From positions 1-18,445 of the forward strand of contig CANQHY010000011.1 of NCBI GenBank assembly GCA_947623975.1: a DNA stretch of 18,445 nt. The letters are read 5' to 3'. Positions 1 to 7,374 of this stretch are shown one piece after another. Below the pieces are notes generated by a model that saw only the letters and a list, made by a program, of their open reading frames with translations, was not told the DNA's origin and made no database searches. A program made the translations under genes and the position numbers. Numbering within the stretch: position 1 is the first letter of the stretch; every line of letters begins with the position of its first letter. The DNA comes from an uncultured Bacilli bacterium (lineage in GTDB: Bacteria; Bacillota_I; Bacilli_A; RF39; UBA660).

Positions 1-780
1 GGAATGCCTAGTGTCGGAAAAAGTACAATTATTTCTAAAATCTCAAGAGCAAAGCCTAAAATTGCTGCTTATCATTTTACGACACTTACTCCTAATTTGG
101 GTGTTGCCAAAGCAAGAAATGGGAAAAGTTTTGTAGTTGCAGATCTTCCTGGTCTCATCGAAGGGGCGTCTAATGGTGAAGGACTAGGTGATAGATTTTT
201 AAAGCATATTGAAAGAACGCGTGTAATAGCACATGTTATCGATATGGCTGGTACTGAGGGAAGAAATCCCTATGACGATTATAAGATAATTCGCGATGAA
301 CTTGAAAAATTTAATCCTAATCTTTTAAAAAGACCCGAGATTATTATTGCAAATAAGATGGATGTAGAATGTGCTAAAGATAATTTAGAAAAATTTAGAA
401 AACATTTTGCAGACGTTAAAATATTTCCAGTAAGTGCTTTAGATAGTACAGGTTTAGAAATTGTCGTTGACTATCTTTCAAATCTTCTTGATGAAATTCC
501 ATTTGAACCTTTACACGAGGAAGAGGAGTATGAATCATTCGTATTATATAAATTTAAAAGTGAAAAACCATTTACTATCGAAAAGGAAGATGATACTTGG
601 GTAATAAGAGGAAAAGAGGTAGAAAAACTACTTAAGATGACTAAATTTACAACTGAAGAAGCAACTGCTAGATTTGCCAATAAATTAAGAAAAATGGGAA
701 TAGATGATAGGCTAGTCGAACTAGGTGTTAAAGCTGGCGATAAAGTTAGAATACTCGACTATGAATTTGAATTTAGATAA
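1..780 (+). CDS. obg: Obg family GTPase (CgtA/ObgE), 5'-truncated by the window
   Basis: Ribosome-associated GTPase acting in large-subunit assembly and stress signalling. The reading frame is open from base 1, so the N-terminal glycine-rich Obg fold lies upstream of the window. Visible G motifs in order: P-loop GMPSVGKST at the very start, switch I TTLTPNLGV, G3 DLPGLIEGAS, G4 NKMD, and G5 as VSAL. A linker rich in acidic residues (HEEEEYE) leads to a C-terminal OCT domain of about 70 residues ending in DYEFEFR. The P-loop has Met and Ser where GFPNVGKST is more usual, a mild variation. The ATG at base 4 is an internal Met, not the start. No terminator follows, so the next gene may be read through from obg. 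Confidence 0.95.
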   Translation, partial: GMPSVGKSTIISKISRAKPKIAAYHFTTLTPNLGVAKARNGKSFVVADLPGLIEGASNGEGLGDRFLKHIERTRVIAHVIDMAGTEGRNPYDDYKIIRDELEKFNPNLLKRPEIIIANKMDVECAKDNLEKFRKHFADVKIFPVSALDSTGLEIVVDYLSNLLDEIPFEPLHEEEEYESFVLYKFKSEKPFTIEKEDDTWVIRGKEVEKLLKMTKFTTEEATARFANKLRKMGIDDRLVELGVKAGDKVRILDYEFEFR

Positions 781-845
781 AAACTAGGTGAATATACTAG
801 TATAATGTGATATACTTTTTATAGTTGTATTGGAGGTTTTGGATT

Positions 846-1550
846 ATGAATTGTACTACGATATTAGAGTTATTTGATAATAACTTGAAAAACAATTATA
901 TTTTTCGTGAAGAACTTGAAAAATGCCTAGAAAAAATGGATAGTTTACATATTTGTGAAGGCAATAATGGAAGAATACTTTGTGTTGGAAATTATGCTGA
1001 TTTTAATTGTCACAATAATGTTAATTTAAAAATTTCCACTAAGGGTAACGTTGAAATTAAAAGAGTTTCAAAAGAACTAGATTCGAATAGTTGTACAGTT
1101 ATAGAAATTATTGGAGTAGAAAATAGTGATGAAACATTATCTTTGGTAAAAAGAGAAATAAATTTTACAAATATGCAAGGAAACGATTTAATGAATGAAA
1201 ATATTTTTGCTTCAACAAGAAATCAACAGTTTACAAAATATCAATTTGATAAAAATGGGCAGTTGTTAAAATTTCAGACGCAAAATTATCCCATACAACA
1301 TGGCAAGTTTGCAATTCATGATATCGAATGGGATGATTCATTACCAAAAAATAGTATGATGACCTGTTATTATCTTGACGACGACGAGGTACTTACCGTT
1401 AAATCAAGAAGGGAAAATCAAGGCTTAAAAACTTATTATTATGCTAAAGATGGTGCTGTGGATGAAATTGATTTTGCTGAATACCAAAAATTGTTTGCTA
1501 GGTATAACGAACAAAAAGAAAAAAGTTGTAAAAAATTAATTTATAAATAG
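846..1550 (+). CDS. Hypothetical protein, 234 aa, unrecognised
   Basis: I do not recognise this protein. I chose ATG 846 because GGAGG at 832-836 lies 9 nt upstream; the frame extends up to a TTG at 825, but that TTG lies upstream of the ribosome binding site. There is no signal peptide and no membrane segment, so it is probably cytosolic. The N-terminal third looks helical (LELFDNNLKNNYIFREELEK). The middle and C-terminal parts alternate hydrophobic and polar residues as in beta sheet, with aromatic-rich stretches (KYQFDKNGQLLKF, LKTYYYAKDG) and an acidic turn (YLDDDEV). The tail is lysine-rich. Codon use matches the neighbours, and a terminator sits right at its stop. It lies between two housekeeping genes, obg and nusB, which says little about its job. 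It is likely a real gene on ribosome binding site, length and terminator. Confidence 0.7.
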   Translation: MNCTTILELFDNNLKNNYIFREELEKCLEKMDSLHICEGNNGRILCVGNYADFNCHNNVNLKISTKGNVEIKRVSKELDSNSCTVIEIIGVENSDETLSLVKREINFTNMQGNDLMNENIFASTRNQQFTKYQFDKNGQLLKFQTQNYPIQHGKFAIHDIEWDDSLPKNSMMTCYYLDDDEVLTVKSRRENQGLKTYYYAKDGAVDEIDFAEYQKLFARYNEQKEKSCKKLIYK

Positions 1551-1583
1551 AACTGAAAAAAGTTCTTTTCTTTTTTCTTTTTT
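1549..1583 (+). terminator. Rho-independent terminator after the hypothetical gene
   Basis: A 6-bp stem, AGAACT (1549-1554) with AGTTCT (1561-1566) and a 6-nt loop, is followed by a T-rich tract interrupted by single C residues. It overlaps the stop codon of the upstream gene. Confidence 0.75.
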
Positions 1584-1841
1584 CAAGGTAGATAAGTTTA
1601 ATAATTGTCTAAGTATGTTTTGTTTTAATTTCTCTATATTTTAGTGACTTTCTTTCGCTTTTATGATAAAATTCTTCTAGGTGAATAACCTTAGAACCGT
1701 TATAAAATGGCTATAATAATATAAAAACAAATCACATTGTGGTTCTTGTTGGACATTTTAATGCATAGTTAAAAATATAGATAGGAAGGGATTAATTAAC
1801 TAGAAATTAATATTTCTATAAGGTTGATTGTACGTGATATT
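1584..1841. other. Gene-free leader upstream of nusB
   Basis: No open frame with a plausible start and ribosome binding site was found. The stretch holds a candidate promoter (1644-1672), a bulged hairpin at 1675-1696 (TTCTAGGT against ACCTTAGAA, loop GAATA), and a perfect hairpin at 1801-1818 (TAGAAAT, loop TAAT, ATTTCTA) just before nusB. AGAACC near 1693 and GGTTCT near 1741 could also pair at long range. I do not recognise a known riboswitch, T-box or ribosomal leader here. Confidence 0.5.
1644..1672 (+). promoter_or_regulatory. Candidate sigma-A promoter for nusB-xseA-xseB
   Basis: GTGACT (1644-1649, 4 of 6 to TTGACA) lies 17 nt before TAAAAT (1667-1672, 5 of 6), which is preceded by an extended -10 TGA (1664-1666). 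It comes after the upstream terminator, so some promoter is needed here. It would give a leader of about 160 nt. Other AT-rich boxes in the gap could serve instead. Confidence 0.35.
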
Positions 1842-2249
1842 ATGAAAAACAGAAGTGAATTAAGAGAAATTGCTATGAAAGTGTTATATCAAGTTTATAT
1901 ATATCAAAATAGTAATACTGAATATAATGTTGAAGAACTTATTAAAGAACAATTAGAAATAACTAATGATTTTGTCAACGAAATTGTAAATAATGTTATT
2001 AAATATCAAAAAGAAATTAATAAAATGGCCAATAAATATTTATTAGATTGGAATATTGACAGATTAAGTAAAGTGGATAAAGCAATATTAAGTATTGGTA
2101 TATATGAATTATGCTATACTGAAACACCTAGTGTCGTAGCTATTAATGAAGCGATAGAACTTTCTAAAAAATACAGTGATGAAAAAGTAACTAAAATGCT
2201 TAATGCTACCTTAGATAAGATTTATCACAACGAGGGAAATGATGAATAA
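1842..2249 (+). CDS. nusB: Transcription antitermination factor NusB
   Basis: All-helical RNA-binding factor that, with NusE (S10), binds boxA RNA and supports antitermination of rRNA operons. At 135 aa it has normal NusB length. Family features: N-terminal RSELREIAMKVLYQ, the W-x-I-DRLSKVDKAIL segment, then the ETPSVVAINEAIELSKKYSDEKV stretch and the final LNATLDKIY helix. I chose ATG 1842; the frame continues to a TTG at 1824, but that codon directly abuts AGG (1821-1823) and is unlikely. The ribosome binding site is weak (AGGTTGAT, 1821-1828) and lies just after a perfect hairpin, so translation may be poor or regulated. It overlaps xseA by 8 nt at its 3' end, which fits translational coupling. 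Confidence 0.93.
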   Translation: MKNRSELREIAMKVLYQVYIYQNSNTEYNVEELIKEQLEITNDFVNEIVNNVIKYQKEINKMANKYLLDWNIDRLSKVDKAILSIGIYELCYTETPSVVAINEAIELSKKYSDEKVTKMLNATLDKIYHNEGNDE

Positions 2250-3492
2250 TAATTATATAACTGTAACTCAGCTTACTAAATATATAAAATATAAGATTGA
2301 TAATGATCAAAATCTTATGAAAATATATCTTAAGGGAGAAATATCTAATTTTAAAGCCCACACAAGAGGACACTTATATTTTACTATTAAAGATGAAAAT
2401 ACGAGAATTAACGCAATTATGTTTAGTACATATGCTTCTAAACTCAAGATAATGCCGACAGATGGTATGAAGGTTTTAGTTACGGGTAGAGTTAGTGTAT
2501 ATGAAGCTACAGGAAATTATCAGATATATGTTGAGTCTATCGAAGAAGACGGTTTAGGAAATCTTTACGTAGCTTTTGAAGAACTTAAGAAAAAATTGGA
2601 AAAAGAAGGACTTTTTGATAGTAGTAAAAAGAAGCCAATACCTAAAATGCCAAATGTTATAGGAATAATTACAGCACCTACTGGTGCCGCTATTAAAGAT
2701 ATCTTATCGACTATTAAAAGAAGATGGCCACTTGCTAAAACAATTCTTTTTCCTAGCCTTGTTCAAGGAATAGAGGCTGCAAGTGATATTGTAAGAAATA
2801 TTGAATTATCAAAAAAATATGATTTGGATGTTTTAATTATTGGCCGTGGTGGTGGATCGATTGAAGATTTGTGGTGTTTCAATGAGGAAATAGTAGCAAG
2901 AGCAATTTATGATTTAGATACACCAGTAATATCTGCTGTAGGACATGAAATTGACTTTACAATAAGTGATTTTGTGGCAGATCTTAGGGCACCAACGCCA
3001 ACCGGAGCTGCTGAAATGGCTGTTCCTGATATTAAAGATGTTATTAATTACTTAAAACAACTCGATATTAGAAACAAAAATTGCATAATCAATATCTTAA
3101 AAAACAAAAGGCAACTTTTAAATAAAGTCACAGATAATTATATTTTAAAAAATCCAATTACGATGTACCAAGTCAAAGAAGAAAAATTTGATAATTTATT
3201 TAAAAGAGTAATAACTAGCTATAAAAATATTTTACAAAAAAATAACAACAGATTAGAGTTATTAACAAACAATTTAAATAATGGAATCTTAAACAATTTA
3301 AATACTAATAAAAATAGATATATTCATGCGATAAGTAAGTTAGAAATACTAAATCCTCTTTTAACTATAAAAAGGGGATACTCTATTGTTAAAAAAGATA
3401 ACAAAGTATTAACTAGCAAGAAAGATGTTAAGAAAAAAGATGAACTTGAAATTAGTCTTGTCGATGGTGATATAAAGGTTGAAGTATTATAA
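2242..3492 (+). CDS. xseA: Exodeoxyribonuclease VII large subunit
   Basis: Catalytic subunit of exonuclease VII, which degrades single-stranded DNA from both ends in mismatch repair and recombination; it acts with many copies of XseB. The order is an N-terminal OB-fold (ITVTQLTKYIKYKI to about residue 100), the catalytic domain with GIITAPTGAAIKDIL, DVLIIGRGGGSIEDLWCFN and ISAVGHEIDFTISDFVADLRAPTPTGAAE, a long lysine- and asparagine-rich coiled coil, and the C-terminal RGYSIVKKDNKVLTSK segment. Two ATGs stand in tandem (2239 and 2242); 2242 sits 5 nt after GAGGG (2232-2236) and is preferred. The 416-aa length is normal for Bacillota. It overlaps nusB by 8 nt and is followed by xseB 15 nt later. 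Confidence 0.95.
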   Translation: MNNNYITVTQLTKYIKYKIDNDQNLMKIYLKGEISNFKAHTRGHLYFTIKDENTRINAIMFSTYASKLKIMPTDGMKVLVTGRVSVYEATGNYQIYVESIEEDGLGNLYVAFEELKKKLEKEGLFDSSKKKPIPKMPNVIGIITAPTGAAIKDILSTIKRRWPLAKTILFPSLVQGIEAASDIVRNIELSKKYDLDVLIIGRGGGSIEDLWCFNEEIVARAIYDLDTPVISAVGHEIDFTISDFVADLRAPTPTGAAEMAVPDIKDVINYLKQLDIRNKNCIINILKNKRQLLNKVTDNYILKNPITMYQVKEEKFDNLFKRVITSYKNILQKNNNRLELLTNNLNNGILNNLNTNKNRYIHAISKLEILNPLLTIKRGYSIVKKDNKVLTSKKDVKKKDELEISLVDGDIKVEVL

Positions 3493-3507
3493 TATGGAGG
3501 TAATATA

Positions 3508-3735
3508 ATGGCAAAAAAAGAAGAATTGAGTTTTGAAGAATCACTTAAGAGATTAGAGGCGATTGTCAAAGATTTGGAAAATGGCAGTATACCTTTAGAC
3601 GATGCGATAAATAAATTTAACGAAGCTATGATTTTATCAAAAGAATGTAATGATAAACTTACGAAGGCTGAAGAAAATGTCAATAAAATTTTAACCGAAA
3701 ACGGAAATCTTGAAGATTTTACCATTGAAGAATAA
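3508..3735 (+). CDS. xseB: Exodeoxyribonuclease VII small subunit
   Basis: Small helical subunit of exonuclease VII that binds along the XseA coiled coil and stabilises the holoenzyme. At 75 aa it has the usual length, with the family pattern SFEESLKRLEAIVKDLENG then IPLDDAINKFNEAM and a second helix KECNDKLTKAEENVNKI. Start ATG 3508 is supported by GGAGG at 3496-3500, 7 nt upstream. It sits 15 nt after xseA and before a strong terminator, so it is the last gene of the nusB-xseA-xseB unit. Confidence 0.95.
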   Translation: MAKKEELSFEESLKRLEAIVKDLENGSIPLDDAINKFNEAMILSKECNDKLTKAEENVNKILTENGNLEDFTIEE

Positions 3736-3742
3736 TGTCCTT

Positions 3743-3771
3743 AAATTAAACTGCTTAAGTTTAATTTTTTT
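3743..3771 (+). terminator. Rho-independent terminator after xseB
   Basis: A 10-bp AT-rich stem, 3743-3752 with 3758-3767 (arms AAATTAAACT and AGTTTAATTT), a 5-nt loop, then a T run. It closes the nusB-xseA-xseB unit. Confidence 0.85.
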
Positions 3772-3850
3772 CTTTCTAATTATTACCAAGTTTAAGAATT
3801 TTAAAAAAATTAATAATAATAATGTAGTTTGATTAAAAGGAGATGTTTTC

Positions 3851-4834
3851 ATGAATTTTAAGAAAAAACTACTATTATTGTTCTCACTTCTATTGTTATT
3901 TATTCCATTTAATGTGTTAGCATATTCTGATAAGGTTATTTTAGGTGGAAATAATATTGGAATAACTGTTAATACTAAAGATGTGTTGGTTGTAGGCTTT
4001 TATAAAGTAAATGATAGTTATATAGCCCAAGAATCCGGAGTAAAATTAGGTGATAAAATTACTCATGTAGATAATGTTAAAGTTAATAATATAAATGAAA
4101 TGATAAGTTTAATAAACCAGAAAATTAAAGATAACAAAGTAGACGTAACAGTATCTAGAAATGGTAAATCATTAAATTTAAGTCTTAATTTAGTAAAAGA
4201 TGGTAATACTTATAAAACAGGGCTTTATATTAAAGATCAAATAACTGGTATTGGTACACTTACATATGTTGACCCGGAGAGTAAAATATTTGGAGCTTTA
4301 GGACACGAAATAACAAGTTCAGGAAATAATAAAATTGTCGATATTTCCAGCGGTAAAATATTTAAAGCCGAAATAACAGGTACAATAAAGAGTACTAATG
4401 TTACAACTGGTGAAAAAAGAGCTACTTTCGATTCTAATTATGTATATGGTACGATTGAAGAAAATACAAATAAAGGTATATATGGTACTTATAATTATGC
4501 TGTCGATAATGAAAGGTTAATTGAGGTAGCAACTAAAGAAGAAGTACAATTAGGTAAAGCATATCTATATACCGTATTAAATGGAAATAATATTGAGAAA
4601 TTTGAAATAAACATTCTAAAAATCAACAATAACAGCAGCAATAAGAATATCTTGTTTGAGATAGTTGATAAAGCACTGTTAGATAAGACTAATGGTGTAA
4701 TTAAAGGAATGAGTGGTAGTCCAATAGTTCAAAATAATAAGTTAATAGGGGCTGTAACACACGCCATAGTAAATGATTCAGATAAGGGATATGGAATATT
4801 TATTACGACAATGCTAGAAGAAGGAGAAAACTAA
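3851..4834 (+). CDS. spoIVB: SpoIVB peptidase (S55 family) with PDZ domain
   Basis: Serine protease that in spore formers is secreted from the forespore and starts sigma-K activation by cleaving SpoIVFA. The start is fixed by AAAGGAGATG just upstream of ATG 3851. A signal peptide or anchor (MNFKKKLLLLFSLLLLFIPFNVLA) is followed by a PDZ domain (about residues 50-115, with GVKLGDKITHVDNVKVNNINEM) and the S55 domain opening GIGTLTYVDPESKIFGALGHEI. The triad reads His152 (GALGH), Asp273 and Ser288 (GMSGSP); the Asp-to-Ser distance of 15 equals that in Bacillus subtilis SpoIVB. The end, KLIGAVTHAIVND, also matches. At 327 aa it is somewhat shorter than the B. subtilis protein. It stands alone between two terminators, and no promoter is obvious; a sigma-G type promoter could not be confirmed by eye. 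Its presence suggests a current or recent spore former. Confidence 0.92.
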   Translation: MNFKKKLLLLFSLLLLFIPFNVLAYSDKVILGGNNIGITVNTKDVLVVGFYKVNDSYIAQESGVKLGDKITHVDNVKVNNINEMISLINQKIKDNKVDVTVSRNGKSLNLSLNLVKDGNTYKTGLYIKDQITGIGTLTYVDPESKIFGALGHEITSSGNNKIVDISSGKIFKAEITGTIKSTNVTTGEKRATFDSNYVYGTIEENTNKGIYGTYNYAVDNERLIEVATKEEVQLGKAYLYTVLNGNNIEKFEINILKINNNSSNKNILFEIVDKALLDKTNGVIKGMSGSPIVQNNKLIGAVTHAIVNDSDKGYGIFITTMLEEGEN

Positions 4835-4853
4835 GAGACTTAAGTCTCTTTTT
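4833..4853 (+). terminator. Rho-independent terminator after spoIVB
   Basis: The palindrome AAGAGACTTAAGTCTCTT (4833-4850) begins inside the spoIVB stop codon and runs into a short T tract. Confidence 0.85.
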
Positions 4854-4906
4854 GTATTTACTATTAATATGTGTTGATTATAAAAAAATTTTTAAAAGTC
4901 ATAAAA

Positions 4907-4935
4907 TTGACAAATAATATCATATATGCTAGTAT
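4907..4935 (+). promoter_or_regulatory. Sigma-A promoter of the BI-1-like gene
   Basis: A perfect -35 TTGACA (4907-4912), a 17-nt spacer, then TAGTAT (4930-4935, 4 of 6) preceded by an extended -10 TGC (4927-4929). It lies after the spoIVB terminator and about 28 nt before the next start codon. Confidence 0.7.
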
Positions 4936-4962
4936 GAACATGAAAGGAGAAGGGGATTAATT

Positions 4963-5604
4963 TTGAAAAGAGATATCTTACCACAAGTATTTGGATGGAT
5001 GTTTTTAGGCTTATTGGTAACCTTTATATCTGCTTATACGGTATCGCTTAATACTGATATGATTATGAATATCTTTTCTGGTGGTACATATTTAATATTG
5101 GTAATAGCAGAGCTTGTAGTGGCAGGCTTTTTATCGATAAGAATAAGAAAAATGAAGGCTACAACTGCAACTTGTTTGTATTTGTTCTATACGTTTTTAA
5201 CGGGTCTTACATTTTCGTCAATATTTGTAGTTTATGAAATGGAATCAATTGTTGTAGTTTTTCTAGTTACTGCCATACTATTCGGTCTGTTTGCTTTAAT
5301 TGGAAAATATACTAAGCTAGATTTATCAAAGATAAGTACATATCTTTTTATGGGAATAATTGGAGTATTGGTTCTTTCAATAATAAATATTTTTATTGCT
5401 AACGAAACCTTAGATATGATATCTTGCATAATAAGCATTATAGTTTTCTTAGGATACATTGCTTTTGATGTGCAAAGAATACTTAGATCGGATTATAGTT
5501 TAGAAAACAGAAATCTGGCAATAATTGGAGCATTTTCCTTGTTTTTAGATTTTATTAACATCTTTATTGATTTATTAAACCTATTTGGCAATAATAAAGA
5601 TTAA
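4963..5604 (+). CDS. Bax inhibitor-1 / YccA family membrane protein
   Basis: Multi-pass inner membrane protein of the BI-1 family; bacterial relatives such as B. subtilis YetJ are pH-sensitive calcium leak channels, and YccA modulates the FtsH protease. At 213 aa it shows about seven hydrophobic segments, starting QVFGWMFLGLLVTFISAYTV. The family's two conserved acidic sites are seen as AFDVQR (Asp169) and FLDFINIF (Asp196) in the last two helices. Translation starts at TTG 4963, with AGGGG (4951-4955) 7 nt upstream and no better in-frame ATG. It is a single-gene unit with its own promoter and terminator. The family assignment is firm; the physiological role in this organism is inferred only. 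Confidence 0.88.
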   Translation: MKRDILPQVFGWMFLGLLVTFISAYTVSLNTDMIMNIFSGGTYLILVIAELVVAGFLSIRIRKMKATTATCLYLFYTFLTGLTFSSIFVVYEMESIVVVFLVTAILFGLFALIGKYTKLDLSKISTYLFMGIIGVLVLSIINIFIANETLDMISCIISIIVFLGYIAFDVQRILRSDYSLENRNLAIIGAFSLFLDFINIFIDLLNLFGNNKD

Positions 5605-5612
5605 GTATTTTG

Positions 5613-5638
5613 AAAAGGCTTTGCAAAGGCCTTTTTTT
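5613..5638 (+). terminator. Rho-independent terminator after the BI-1-like gene
   Basis: A strong stem built from AAAAGG, CTTTG / CAAAG and CCTTTT with a single bulged G, followed by seven T residues. Confidence 0.85.
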
Positions 5639-5648
5639 GTGAAAAAAA

Positions 5649-5676
5649 TTAGCAGTCATATATTGACAAGTGCTAG
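5649..5676 (+). promoter_or_regulatory. Degenerate CIRCE-like inverted repeat over the -35 box
   Basis: TTAGCAGTC (5649-5657) and AAGTGCTAG (5668-5676) resemble the two CIRCE arms (TTAGCACTC and GAGTGCTAA), but the gap between the 9-nt arms is 10 nt instead of 9 and the left arm has a C-to-G change. It covers the TTGACA at 5663-5668. It may be a weaker second HrcA site or a relic. Confidence 0.5.
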
Positions 5677-5691
5677 GCATAATATTATAAT
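5663..5691 (+). promoter_or_regulatory. Consensus sigma-A promoter of the hrcA operon
   Basis: TTGACA (5663-5668), an exact 17-nt spacer and TATAAT (5686-5691) match the consensus at all twelve bases. Transcription should start near 5698, inside the CIRCE operator, so HrcA binding would block initiation. Confidence 0.9.
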
Positions 5692-5695
5692 GTAT

Positions 5696-5722
5696 TTAGC
5701 ACTGTGGAAAAGAAAGTGCTAG
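5696..5722 (+). promoter_or_regulatory. CIRCE operator (HrcA binding site)
   Basis: TTAGCACTG (5696-5704), a 9-nt spacer and AAGTGCTAG (5714-5722). Arms and spacing match the CIRCE consensus TTAGCACTC-N9-GAGTGCTAA, with changes only at outer or junction positions. The right arm runs into the hrcA ribosome binding site AGGAGGTG, so in mRNA the hairpin may also affect translation. Confidence 0.93.
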
Positions 5723-5732
5723 GAGGTGTTCT

Positions 5733-6722
5733 TTGTTAACAAATAGACAGAATGAGATTTTAAAGCTTATTGTTTTAGAATATATAAAGTTAGCGAAACC
5801 TGTCAGTTCAAATTTGATTTGTGATCGACTTAAGTGTTCTAGTGCTACAGTAAGAAGCGAAATGGCAGTTTTAGAAGAGCTGGGATTACTTGAAAAAACA
5901 CATACGTCAAGCGGCAGAGTTCCTAGTGAAAAAGGTTATAGGTACTATGTAGATAATTTGATGAAGCTTAAAGAAATAAGTGCTGAAGATATGTTAAAAT
6001 TGCAACTTATATTTAACAATAATCAATTGGAGTTATCAGATTGCTTGAAAAAAAGTTTGGAAATAGTTTCTGATATAACAAGTTATACATCAGTAGTGTT
6101 GGGAACTAAGTCACACGACAATATTTTAAAAGAGGTAGATGTCGTACCACTTTCTGATAATTTAATGACTGTTATCGTCATAACTGATAAAGGATTTGTC
6201 GAACATAAGACAATCGATGTTAATGGCATTAGCCTAGAAGAAATTAAAAAGACTGTTAACTTAATAAATAATCTAATTATAGGAACACCAATAGACGAAG
6301 TATCGTCTAAACTAGAATTTGAAATAAAACCAATAATTGGAAATTATGTAAAAGAGCACGAAAGATTATATAATGTCTTCTATAGTGTATTTTCTAATTT
6401 CACAAATAAAAATGTCGATATTGTAGGAAAGAAAAATATCCTTAAATTACCTGAATTTAGTAATGTGGAAAAAGTTCGCAGTGTAATGGATAAATTAGAT
6501 GAACAAAACATCGAAAATATCGTAGAAAAAGATAATGATAACAATATTAAAATTTATATTGGTAAGGAGAGCAATATTGACGATGACATGACTGTTATCA
6601 AAACTAATTATAAAACTGATAAAGAAGAGGGAACAATTGCAATTATTGGTCCGAAACGTATGGAGTATGATAGAGTTGTTAATCTATTAGAATTCATCAA
6701 AGATAATATTGAAAACAAGTAA
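5733..6722 (+). CDS. hrcA: Heat-inducible transcription repressor HrcA
   Basis: Represses class I heat-shock genes by binding CIRCE; its folding depends on GroEL, so misfolded proteins relieve repression. The winged helix-turn-helix is at the N terminus (LTNRQNEILKLIVLEYI, then SSATVRSEMAVLEELGLLEKTHTSSGRVPSEKGYRYYVD, to about residue 75). A GAF-like domain follows with LGTKSHDNILKEVDVVPL, and the C terminus has GTIAIIGPKRMEYDRVVNLLEFI. The length of 329 aa is usual. The start is TTG 5733: AGGAGGTG at 5721-5728 fits it, and the family N terminus begins right there. It is first in the operon it controls, downstream of the CIRCE; its stop codon touches the grpE ribosome binding site. Confidence 0.96.
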   Translation: MLTNRQNEILKLIVLEYIKLAKPVSSNLICDRLKCSSATVRSEMAVLEELGLLEKTHTSSGRVPSEKGYRYYVDNLMKLKEISAEDMLKLQLIFNNNQLELSDCLKKSLEIVSDITSYTSVVLGTKSHDNILKEVDVVPLSDNLMTVIVITDKGFVEHKTIDVNGISLEEIKKTVNLINNLIIGTPIDEVSSKLEFEIKPIIGNYVKEHERLYNVFYSVFSNFTNKNVDIVGKKNILKLPEFSNVEKVRSVMDKLDEQNIENIVEKDNDNNIKIYIGKESNIDDDMTVIKTNYKTDKEEGTIAIIGPKRMEYDRVVNLLEFIKDNIENK

Positions 6723-6732
6723 AGGAGACAAT

Positions 6733-7356
6733 ATGGACAAAGAGAAAGAGGATTTACAAGTAGACGTACCAAAAGAAGAAAAGAAAGATAATCCCTGCGA
6801 TAATAAAAAAGATTGTAAAGCGGAAGAGATAAAAGATGAAAATTGTAATAATGCGGATTGCAAATGTTGTAGCAAGGAAGAACAAAAAAATAGAGATGAT
6901 GAATTAAAAAAGCTAAAAGACACCATTATAGAAATGGAAAATAAAGTTAAGTACCAACAAGCAGAGCTTATTAATTATAGAAAAAGAAAAGAAGAAGAAA
7001 CAGCTAACATGTTGAAATTTGCCAATCAGGAATTAATATTAGAATTGATACCGATTGCCGATAATTTCGAGCGTGCTATTAAATTAGATGATAATAATTT
7101 AAATGATGAACTTTCAAAATTTTTAGCAGGATTTAAAATCCTTTATTCACATCTTACCGATACATTTAAGAAATTTGGAGTAGAGGAAATTGAAACTGTT
7201 GGAAAAGTATTCGATCCGATGATGCATGAAGCACTTATGACATCTAAAGACGAAGGAAAAGAAAATGATATTATTCTAGAATGCTTATTAAAAGGATATA
7301 CTTTAAAAGGTAAAGTTATAAGACCTGCAAAGGTCATTGTAAATAAATTAGATTAA
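6733..7356 (+). CDS. grpE: Nucleotide exchange factor GrpE with cysteine-rich N-terminal tail
   Basis: Releases ADP from DnaK and acts as a thermosensor. ATG 6733 follows AAAGGAG (6721-6727) at proper distance; an in-frame TTG at 6709 lies inside hrcA, before that ribosome binding site, and is rejected. The first 55 or so residues are charged and likely disordered. A long helix follows (LKDTIIEMENKVKYQQAELINYRKR), then the four-helix part (NQELILELIPIADNFERAI) and the C-terminal beta domain with VGKVFDPMMHEALM and GKVIRPAKVIVNK. The 207-aa length is normal. The oddity is six cysteines in the tail: C22, C28, C38, C43, C45 and C46. Their spacing could hold a metal or form disulfides; this is inference only. 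Confidence 0.95.
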   Translation: MDKEKEDLQVDVPKEEKKDNPCDNKKDCKAEEIKDENCNNADCKCCSKEEQKNRDDELKKLKDTIIEMENKVKYQQAELINYRKRKEEETANMLKFANQELILELIPIADNFERAIKLDDNNLNDELSKFLAGFKILYSHLTDTFKKFGVEEIETVGKVFDPMMHEALMTSKDEGKENDIILECLLKGYTLKGKVIRPAKVIVNKLD

Positions 7357-7374
7357 GAAAGGATTTGATAATTT

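Noticed and set aside
798..806. TATAAT before the hypothetical gene as a separate promoter
   Set aside because: The -10 is perfect, but no -35 lies at 16-18 nt and no TGn extension is present; read-through from obg is equally possible, so it is not listed as a feature.
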